Assembly (NCBI GenBank): GCA_039024315.1
Contig: JBCCQN010000327.1
Coordinates: 1 to 5,875 of the forward strand
Reading direction: 5' to 3'
Origin: JBCAWW01 sp039024315
GTDB taxonomy: Bacteria; Bacteroidota; Bacteroidia; J057
Length of the DNA: 5,875 bases
The notes under the pieces are model-generated. The model ran no database searches, was not told the origin of the DNA, and was given only the letters and a program-made list of their open reading frames with translations. The position numbers were made by a program, and so were the translations under genes. Of this stretch, positions 1 through 4,491 are shown in pieces. Each line of letters begins with the position of its first letter. Within the stretch, counting starts at the first letter, position 1.

Positions 1-29
1 CAAGCGAATCGATAGATTCTTCCCCTGCT

Positions 30-48
30 GGGAGGGGCTAGGGGTGGG
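30..48 (+). repeat. Putative G-quadruplex motif
   Basis: GGGAGGGGCTAGGGGTGGG contains four G-runs of 3, 4, 4 and 3 bases separated by loops of 1, 3 and 1 bases. This fits the canonical intramolecular G-quadruplex pattern with very short loops. Just upstream, CCCCT (22-26) can pair with AGGGG (33-37), so a hairpin would compete with the quadruplex. It lies about 180 bp before the start of the lipoprotein gene. Whether it folds in the cell is inference. Confidence 0.6.
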
Positions 49-116
49 TTTGGAGCCGTATGATCCTTCTTGGGATGCAAGAAAACGTGGTTAACACCAT
101 TAGCTTGACGCCTATG

Positions 117-134
117 CGAAAGCTTTCGGGAGTA
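117..134. repeat. Dispersed palindromic repeat, copy 1
   Basis: The core CGAAAGCTTTCG (117-128) is a perfect 12-bp palindrome. The 18-base stretch CGAAAGCTTTCGGGAGTA is identical to 5700-5717 near the other end of the window, where the palindrome extends to 18 bp. In this copy the left arm is shorter because G116 cannot pair with G129. Both copies are intergenic, which suggests a dispersed intergenic repeat family. Confidence 0.6.
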
Positions 135-229
135 AACCAAAAACAAACCCTCAATCAAACCCACAATCGCCCATTGCGCTTCTATTGTCAAAAGCTTAAA
201 TTCAATCGTGGGGCCTAACGTATTTGATC

Positions 230-670
230 ATGATTAGAAATCTCTTTCTCATCCTGCCTCTATTATTCTTGTTGGCCTGCGAACCTCAAGGCCTGCCTGA
301 TCTCACCCTCGCCAATATTGAAGGTAAATGGGACGTGAGTGCCTTTGGCCATGTTTATCGTCAAGGGGAGCCCTCACAAAAATTACCGATAAAATATTTT
401 GTCATCTCTTTTCAAGACACGAACGATTTTTACATTACTAATCTAAGCGCTGATACGCTTACAGGTACGCTAGAACAATATGAAAAGGGACGTTTGCTTT
501 TGGACCTACCGCCAGAGACGATTCGTGCGGATTTTCAGCCTCTAAATGTCATTTTCAACATGGTGGAAAATCGAACTGATCGCCAAAGTTGGACTGCTAA
601 CGGAAGCGGGCTAGTAGAAAATGAGCCGATGTATTATTACATTTATTGGGATTTGTATCGCCTTGAATAG
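230..670 (+). CDS. Small lipocalin-like lipoprotein, function unknown
   Basis: The protein has 146 residues. A hydrophobic signal peptide ends in the lipobox LLAC with Cys17 as the predicted lipidated residue, so it is probably anchored in the outer or inner membrane facing the periplasm or surface. The start is ATG at 230, chosen over an in-frame TTG at 224 because it gives a normal short lipoprotein signal (MIRNLFLIL). After the signal, a G-K-W motif (residues 32-34) sits at the start of an all-beta-looking chain, as in lipocalin-like small lipoproteins; the tail is rich in Tyr (YYYIYWDLY). The lipocalin resemblance rests only on this motif and the length, so the specific function is unknown. 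The gene converges on the next one, with stop codons two bases apart. No Shine-Dalgarno sequence is seen. Confidence 0.8.
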   Translation: MIRNLFLILPLLFLLACEPQGLPDLTLANIEGKWDVSAFGHVYRQGEPSQKLPIKYFVISFQDTNDFYITNLSADTLTGTLEQYEKGRLLLDLPPETIRADFQPLNVIFNMVENRTDRQSWTANGSGLVENEPMYYYIYWDLYRLE

Positions 671-675
671 GCCTA
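668..675. other. Palindrome joining two convergent stop codons
   Basis: TAGGCCTA consists of the plus-strand stop TAG (668-670), GC, and CTA (673-675), which is the minus-strand stop TAG. The two convergent genes therefore end symmetrically with only two bases between them. I see no hairpin and T-run here that would act as a bidirectional terminator, so each transcript probably runs into the other gene. Confidence 0.8.
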
Positions 676-1272
676 GAGCCAAAAGCCAAATCCGCCCTGA
701 AAGGAACGTAAAAAGCGCTGATCACGCCCTTCTTCGGTGTAAGGAGGATTGGCATTATGAAGTCTGATAGTTCCCTCGGCCATGCTGCTCTCATACCAAC
801 TAAAATGAAGCGTAATGTATTTTCCCACTCGGATCATCGGACTGACTCTCCAATAAGTCGCAGGGCTCCCATCCTGCTCAAAATAAAAGCCGTAACCTTC
901 GTCTGAGTAGCCTTCCGTGTATTGAAAAGCTCTGCCGATTTCTGCTTGCAGCGCAAACCGCTTCCCAACATACCCTCCTTGGAAACCGAGTCCATCCATC
1001 TGACGATAAGACCTCACCACATAGTTCATCCCACGCACACTGGTGAAGCTCAGCCCTAGACAAAGCGGTAGTTTGGAGATTTTCCAGCCTGCGCTTAAGC
1101 TCAAACTCAGATCAGGCCAGCGATCATACACCTGATTGCCTTGACCCACGCCCAATTGACCTGAAAAATAAAGGGGAAGTTTAGGTTCATCTTGGCCTTG
1201 CCCGGCTACTTTTGCGCAAGCGAAAAAGCATAAGCAGTGCAGGCCAATAAAAAGGTACTTAGTTCGCAACAT
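673..1272 (-). CDS. Small outer-membrane beta-barrel protein
   Basis: The protein has 199 residues when started at the ATG at 1272; an in-frame upstream start at 1359 would add 29 residues that are not signal-like and would overlap the divergent gene. MLRTKYLFIG followed by a hydrophobic stretch to about residue 24 (KVAGQ) looks like a Sec signal peptide. The mature part shows about eight alternating amphipathic segments rich in Gly and aromatics, for example LYFSGQLGVG (34-43), LSLSLSAGW (55-63), LCLGLSFTSV (70-79), FALQAEIGRAF (106-116), ITLHFSWY (153-160) and the final FQGGFGFWL (191-199). This pattern and size fit a small, roughly eight-stranded barrel of the Bacteroidota outer membrane. 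An FFAC sequence (16-19) resembles a lipobox, but Phe at -3 is atypical. Ligand and role are unknown. It is transcribed alone, divergent from the YfiT-like gene. Confidence 0.75.
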   Translation of the reverse strand: MLRTKYLFIGLHCLCFFACAKVAGQGQDEPKLPLYFSGQLGVGQGNQVYDRWPDLSLSLSAGWKISKLPLCLGLSFTSVRGMNYVVRSYRQMDGLGFQGGYVGKRFALQAEIGRAFQYTEGYSDEGYGFYFEQDGSPATYWRVSPMIRVGKYITLHFSWYESSMAEGTIRLHNANPPYTEEGRDQRFLRSFQGGFGFWL

Positions 1273-1311
1273 GTAAATATGGTTAAGGGTAAAACAATCC
1301 AGCCCCTTAGC

Positions 1312-1319
1312 TATATTTG
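1312..1319 (+). promoter_or_regulatory. Candidate Bacteroidota -7 promoter box
   Basis: TATATTTG matches the Bacteroidota sigma factor -7 consensus TAnnTTTG exactly and lies 25 bp before the ATG at 1345, which would give a leader of roughly 20 bases. No TTG is found at the usual -33 distance (the nearest is TTA at 1283-1285), so the call rests on the -7 box alone. It lies in the 72-bp spacer between divergent genes. I could not find an equivalent box for the minus-strand barrel gene. Confidence 0.4.
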
Positions 1320-1344
1320 AAACCAAAATAAGCAAATCATTTTT

Positions 1345-1887
1345 ATGGAAGCATCCCAATTAGAAGCGCTCAAATATCCGATTGGTAAATATCAGGTTCC
1401 TGAAACCATTAGTCCCGCTCATATTCAGCAATGGATTCAAGAAATTGAAATTTTGCCCGGTTTGTTGATCGACGCGGTCAGTACCCTCTCTGATTTACAG
1501 CTCAATATGCCCTACCGACCCGGTGGCTGGACCCTGCGCCAAGTCGTGCATCATGTAGTCGATAGCCATATGAACTCCTATATCCGCTTCAAATGGACCT
1601 TGACGGAGGATCAACCGACCATCAAAGCCTATTATGAAGATCGTTGGGCAGAACTGCCCGAGGCCAAAACTGCGCCTGTACAAGTTTCATTAGGCTTATT
1701 AGCTTCCTTGCATGCGCGCTGGGTGATGATGCTACGCAATATGACGACTGAGGATTGGCAACGGGCTTACTACCATCCCGAGCAGGAAAGACTAATTCGC
1801 CTAGATGAAAATCTAGGGCTTTATGCCTGGCATGGTAAACATCACCTTGGGCACATCAATTCTCTCAAACATGGTATGGGTTGGTAG
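1345..1887 (+). CDS. YfiT/BstA-like DinB-superfamily metal-dependent enzyme
   Basis: The 180-residue protein is a full-length match in memory to Bacillus subtilis YfiT, a putative metal-dependent hydrolase of the DinB/YfiT four-helix-bundle superfamily. Related BstA-type proteins are bacillithiol S-transferases. Diagnostic stretches are YPIGKY (11-16), PYRPGGWTLRQVVHHVVDSHMN (starting at 56), SYIRFKW (78-84) and YAWHGKHHLGHI (160-171). By comparison with YfiT, whose metal ligands are His67, His160 and His164, the ligands here should be His70, His163 and His167, and all three are present. No signal peptide is seen, so it acts in the cytoplasm. A thiol-transfer or detoxification role is inferred from the family; some Bacteroidota make bacillithiol. 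There is no Shine-Dalgarno sequence; a -7 box lies 25 bp upstream. Confidence 0.92.
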   Translation: MEASQLEALKYPIGKYQVPETISPAHIQQWIQEIEILPGLLIDAVSTLSDLQLNMPYRPGGWTLRQVVHHVVDSHMNSYIRFKWTLTEDQPTIKAYYEDRWAELPEAKTAPVQVSLGLLASLHARWVMMLRNMTTEDWQRAYYHPEQERLIRLDENLGLYAWHGKHHLGHINSLKHGMGW

Positions 1888-1934
1888 ATTTTGATTGCGC
1901 TTTGTTCTAAATTGGGTTAAACAAAAAAGGAACT

Positions 1935-2492
1935 ATGTCTATTGGAAGAAAAATATTGATTGGTCTAGGGGCTGCGGTAGTCCTTATTTTGGGCTTTTTT
2001 GCTTATATCATGCTGACTACACGTTCGCATAGCCCCAAAGCACTCGCAGAGTTTAGCAATGATGATCTCAAAGTAACGGTTGATTACTGCCGACCTTACA
2101 AAAAAGGCCGCATGATTTTTGGGCCTGAGGAGCAGGATGCTTTGCAACCGTATGGGGAGTTTTGGCGGATAGGCGCTAATGAAGCGACTGAAATCGAAAT
2201 CAACCAAGACGTACTCTTTGCCGGCCAGCCGCTTGACAAAGGACGTTACGTACTTTATGCCGTACCGGGCGAAACTACTTGGGTGATAGGACTCAATACT
2301 GATCTTGGTCGTTGGGGAGTACCCGAAGTCGATCATGATGAAGACGTAATGCAAGTAAGAGTACAGCCGCAAAGGCTAGAGCAAAGCGTCGAGCAAATGC
2401 TCATCGATATCAACGAATATGAGACTGCAGGTGCCATGGTCCATATCAAATGGGACAAGGTGGATGTGCCGATTAGCATTATGCCGAGATAG
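1935..2492 (+). CDS. Membrane-anchored DUF2911 family protein
   Basis: The 185-residue protein begins with a positively charged N-terminus (MSIGRK) and a hydrophobic segment at about 7-28 that has no clear cleavage site, so it is probably a single-pass anchor with the rest in the periplasm. The remainder matches the DUF2911 family, which is common in Bacteroidota: VDYCRPYKKGR (49-59), IFG (61-63), YGEFWRIGANEAT (73-85), a G-x-Y-x-L-Y-A-V-P-G strand (103-112) and TTWVIGLN (114-121). No enzymatic function is established for this family to my knowledge. AAAAAAGGAACT directly before the ATG is a plausible ribosome binding site, one of the few in the window. A weak -7-like box TAAATTGG lies at 1908-1915. 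It follows the YfiT-like gene by 47 bp and could be cotranscribed. The terminator-like hairpin at 2746 is about 250 bp past its stop. Confidence 0.88.
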   Translation: MSIGRKILIGLGAAVVLILGFFAYIMLTTRSHSPKALAEFSNDDLKVTVDYCRPYKKGRMIFGPEEQDALQPYGEFWRIGANEATEIEINQDVLFAGQPLDKGRYVLYAVPGETTWVIGLNTDLGRWGVPEVDHDEDVMQVRVQPQRLEQSVEQMLIDINEYETAGAMVHIKWDKVDVPISIMPR

Positions 2493-2500
2493 GGGTATTA

Positions 2501-2520
2501 CTGCTTCGCAGAACGATTAT
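2501..2520. repeat. Short hairpin repeat, copy 1
   Basis: CTGCTTCGCAGAACGATTAT starts with a CTGC-TTC-GCAG hairpin. It matches 5825-5844 at 19 of 20 positions, with A in place of C at base 16. It begins eight bases after the stop codon of the DUF2911 gene. A degenerate inverted version, CGTTCCGCAAAGCGC, lies at 2695-2709. This looks like a small dispersed intergenic repeat. Confidence 0.65.
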
Positions 2521-2525
2521 CTCTG

Positions 2526-2550
2526 TGCGACGAGGCAATGCCTTGTCGCA
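2526..2550. repeat. Strong 11-bp hairpin
   Basis: TGCGACGAGGC (2526-2536) pairs with GCCTTGTCGCA (2540-2550) over 11 positions, with one G-T wobble and an AAT loop. There is no T-run on either side, so it is not a standard intrinsic terminator, though it could stabilise the 3' end of the DUF2911 transcript. Its GCGACGAG core (2527-2534) reappears inverted as CTCGTCGC at 2652-2659, which ties it to the neighbouring repeat element. Confidence 0.6.
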
Positions 2551-2571
2551 ATACCAAAACCACCCAACCTT

Positions 2572-2676
2572 CATTTCGAACGAGTCCCATTGGGACGAGG
2601 AGAAATCTCCTTGGCTTCAAAAAATTTAAAAATTTACTCTCACGGAGATTTCTCGTCGCTTCGCTCACTCGAAATG
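2572..2676. repeat. 105-bp nested inverted-repeat element
   Basis: The ends are a perfect 8-bp inverted pair, CATTTCGA (2572-2579) and TCGAAATG (2669-2676). Inside lies a second pair of 15-bp arms with one mismatch, CGAGGAGAAATCTCC (2596-2610) and GGAGATTTCTCGTCG (2644-2658), around an AT-rich 33-bp centre. The left arm also contains its own hairpin, GTCCCA-T-TGGGAC (2584-2596). No coding capacity is evident. The structure resembles a miniature palindromic repeat of the REP or MITE type, but I see no clear target-site duplication, so mobility is unproven. Confidence 0.6.
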
Positions 2677-2745
2677 CATATCGGTGGAGACAAGCGTTCC
2701 GCAAAGCGCCAACCCCCAACAACTTCTCAAATAGAAATATCTCCC

Positions 2746-2780
2746 AGGCCTCGCAATCGTGCGGGGCCTTCATTATTTTA
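2746..2780 (+). terminator. Terminator-like hairpin with T-rich tail
   Basis: AGGCCTCGCA (2746-2755) and TGCGGGGCCT (2760-2769) form a 10-bp GC-rich stem with one G-T wobble and an ATCG loop, followed by the T-rich stretch TCATTATTTTA. This fits an intrinsic terminator, though the T-run is interrupted. It would end transcripts from the DUF2911 gene or from the repeat region and isolate the gene at 2897. Confidence 0.6.
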
Positions 2781-2813
2781 AATTAAACCCACAGCCGAAG
2801 CATGTAAAACCCA

Positions 2814-2867
2814 TTGGCAAAAGCGTCTTCCTGACGCTAAAGGGATCATAAAGATTGCTTTTGCCAA
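2814..2867. repeat. Nested inverted repeats upstream of the T9SS-cargo gene
   Basis: TTGGCAAAAGC (2814-2824) and GCTTTTGCCAA (2857-2867) are perfect 11-bp inverted repeats 32 bp apart. Between and partly overlapping them, AGCGTC (2822-2827) pairs with GACGCT (2833-2838) around a TTCCT loop. Because bases 2822-2824 belong to both stems, the two structures compete at the base. The right arm ends 29 bp before the ATG at 2897. It could be a leader structure, an operator or another repeat unit. Confidence 0.5.
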
Positions 2868-2882
2868 ACGCTATTAAACTTG
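2855..2882 (+). promoter_or_regulatory. Weak candidate promoter for the 2897 operon
   Basis: TTG (2855-2857) is followed after 17 bp by TAAACTTG (2875-2882), a seven-of-eight match to the Bacteroidota -7 consensus TAnnTTTG, with C in place of the first T of TTTG. The spacing is within the usual range and the box ends 14 bp before the ATG. The right arm of the 2814-2867 inverted repeat overlaps the -33 element, so a protein bound there could affect initiation. This is a weak call from pattern alone. Confidence 0.3.
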
Positions 2883-2896
2883 AAAACCTTGACCTC

Positions 2897-4459
2897 ATGA
2901 AAAATACTCTGCTATTAGTCTGTCTCTGCCTGAGCTTTTCTTTTACATGGAGCCAAACGCTCAGTGAAAAAGTCCTTTCTACGGATCTCAAATTGGCCTT
3001 TTCTGATGGGGTCCGTCTTGATGATGGCTCATGGATGTTTTCCGCCTTTGCCAACTCCATTACGCCGGGGGATTCGAGCATGTCAATAGTAGCTAAAACC
3101 GACTCAAACTTCTCTCTGCTTTGGGCCAAGCGCTACAAATATCTGCGGAGAGATGATTTTTCCTGTATCACCAAACTGTCAGACGGCAATGTGATCGTAG
3201 GCGGTACGATGCGGCAATCCTTTTCGCTAGAAAACGGAGGGAGTCTTTACAAACTCGATACGGCTGGCAACGTAATCTGGCATTTGTTTTACGATGATAG
3301 CTCCGATGACCGAGTCGAAAATGTATTTGAACAAGCAGACAGTAGTTTGATCATATTTATCCGCAAAGGTGTCACTAATAACCCCACCAAAATCATCCAC
3401 GCTAGCCGAGAGGGAGATATCATCAGCCAGCGTGAATATGCCTTGTCTAGCAATCAAAGCCTTGGGCTGCTAGCAGATGAGGTGGTCGCCGACGAAAATG
3501 AACAGTATTATTTCACCGGCTCCGTCAACAATCAAGGGGTACAGGAAGCTTATGTCTGCGCTGTCGATGAAAGCAATTTGCTTTGGTACCAGCGCTTTCG
3601 TTTTGCTGATCGCAGTACGAGTTGCTTTAAAATCGCTTATGACCCAGTGGGTCAGGCGCTATTTATCGGCGGTGGAGTTCCGGATACAGTTGGCATCTTC
3701 GCCAATATTTGGCTCGCCAAACTAGACATGATGGGCAATTTTCTCTGGGCCAAAGAGTTTGGCGGACCGCAACTGTTTACGGAGTTTATTTCGGGCATCT
3801 ATCCCCAAGCGAATGGCGATATTTTGCTTTCTGGCTCAGCCTTTAATGACAATGGTTCCGATGGTTATCTCATGCTGCTCGACTCCACGGGCAACCAAAT
3901 CTGGGAGAAAGGCTACAATCCCAATACCACTACCTTTGGTGTCGGCGCCTTCTTTTTGCCCGATGGACGCATGCTCCTCAATGGCAACTCTGGATCTGCG
4001 GTTTATTTGTTGAGCACAGACCTGAATGGGCAAAGCGCCTGTAGTAGCAAAAGCATTAGCCTCAATATCGCTGACTTTAGTGCGGAAGACTCTACTTATG
4101 CCCTGACGAATTCCAACCCTGCTTTAGTGAAAGTCGTCCCTACGATAGCGGTAAGCGATTTAACGGTCAATGACAGCCTTCTTTGTATGAGTTCTGTGAG
4201 CATCGAAAAACTACCTGCTAGCCTCCTGGAGATTTACCCTAATCCCGCCCAAGAGCAGTTGATGGTGGTTTTGCCAGCGGGATTTGAGCAATCGGCTAGT
4301 TGTGAGTTGGTGGATGCCTTCGGCAGAACGCTTAGCCCTAACATGCTGCGCCGTGCTCAAGAGATTCAAATCGATCTCAGTAGCATACCTCAAGGTATTT
4401 ACTGGATAAAGCTTAGCTCAAAAGGCAAGACAGTCTTGCGAAGCTTTATGCGGCAATAG
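2897..4459 (+). CDS. Secreted repeat protein with T9SS type A sorting domain
   Basis: The protein has 520 residues. The start is ATG at 2897, since an in-frame TTG at 2855 would place 14 non-signal residues in front of a clean signal peptide (MKNTLLLVCLCLSFSFTWSQ). The body carries repeats of the form K-x-D-x-x-G-N-x-x-W-x-K-x-(Y/F), at about 67, 119, 222, 275 and 327; for example KLDTAGNVIW and KLDMMGNFLWAKEFGG. They alternate with DG-N-(V/I)-(I/L)-(V/L)-x-G strands, suggesting a beta-propeller-like fold. From about residue 446 comes a C-terminal sorting domain with IYPNP at the front and GIYWIKL (500-506) near the end. It targets the protein through the type IX system, with cleavage and attachment or release at the surface. 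Ligand and function are unknown. The next gene starts 32 bp later on the same strand. Confidence 0.88.
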   Translation: MKNTLLLVCLCLSFSFTWSQTLSEKVLSTDLKLAFSDGVRLDDGSWMFSAFANSITPGDSSMSIVAKTDSNFSLLWAKRYKYLRRDDFSCITKLSDGNVIVGGTMRQSFSLENGGSLYKLDTAGNVIWHLFYDDSSDDRVENVFEQADSSLIIFIRKGVTNNPTKIIHASREGDIISQREYALSSNQSLGLLADEVVADENEQYYFTGSVNNQGVQEAYVCAVDESNLLWYQRFRFADRSTSCFKIAYDPVGQALFIGGGVPDTVGIFANIWLAKLDMMGNFLWAKEFGGPQLFTEFISGIYPQANGDILLSGSAFNDNGSDGYLMLLDSTGNQIWEKGYNPNTTTFGVGAFFLPDGRMLLNGNSGSAVYLLSTDLNGQSACSSKSISLNIADFSAEDSTYALTNSNPALVKVVPTIAVSDLTVNDSLLCMSSVSIEKLPASLLEIYPNPAQEQLMVVLPAGFEQSASCELVDAFGRTLSPNMLRRAQEIQIDLSSIPQGIYWIKLSSKGKTVLRSFMRQ

Positions 4460-4491
4460 GCCGCCCAACTCTTCTATTCCTACACGACTCT

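Larger units (their letters stand above)
1..229. other. 5' non-coding region with hairpins and G-run motif
   Basis: I see no convincing gene here. The stretch holds a small hairpin (GAATC-GATA-GATTC, 6-19), a run of four G-tracts (30-48), a small TGGT-TAAC-ACCA hairpin (88-99) and a CGAAAGCTTTCG palindrome (117-128). A 9-bp inverted repeat pairs GTGGGTTTG (44-52) with CAAACCCAC (156-164), so much of 44-164 could be one repeat unit. No clear Bacteroidota promoter or Shine-Dalgarno sequence precedes the gene at 230. Confidence 0.6.
2493..2896. other. 404-bp intergenic region dense in inverted repeats
   Basis: No real gene is seen. The open frames here translate repeat DNA into low-complexity, Arg/Ser-rich peptides with no family resemblance. 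The region holds, in order: a short hairpin repeat (2501-2520), an 11-bp-stem hairpin (2526-2550), a 105-bp nested inverted-repeat element (2572-2676), a degenerate inverted copy of the first repeat (2695-2709, 11 of 15 bases), a terminator-like hairpin (2746-2780), and nested inverted repeats (2814-2867) in front of the gene at 2897. This looks like stacked small non-coding repeat units. Confidence 0.7.

Noticed and set aside
1213..1230. Lipobox-like FFAC in the barrel protein
   Set aside because: Phe at -3 is outside the usual lipobox, and the mature protein looks like a barrel with a normal Sec signal peptide.
1273..1359. N-terminal extension of the barrel protein from an upstream ATG at 1359
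   Set aside because: It would add 29 residues ahead of a clean signal peptide and overlap the start of the divergent YfiT-like gene.
1965..2372. Minus-strand open frame of 135 codons
   Set aside because: It lies entirely antisense to the well-supported DUF2911 gene and has no family resemblance.
2498..2773. Minus-strand open frame of 91 codons
   Set aside because: It is a translation of the same repeat DNA, with no signal, domain or promoter.
2419..2786. Plus-strand open frames of 120 and 82 codons across the repeat region
   Set aside because: They run through inverted repeats and a terminator-like hairpin, overlap the DUF2911 gene or lack a start context, and translate into Arg/Ser-rich peptides with no recognisable family.
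2773..3129. Minus-strand open frame of 118 codons overlapping the start of the T9SS-cargo gene
   Set aside because: It overlaps a convincing signal peptide-encoding start on the other strand and shows no protein family features.
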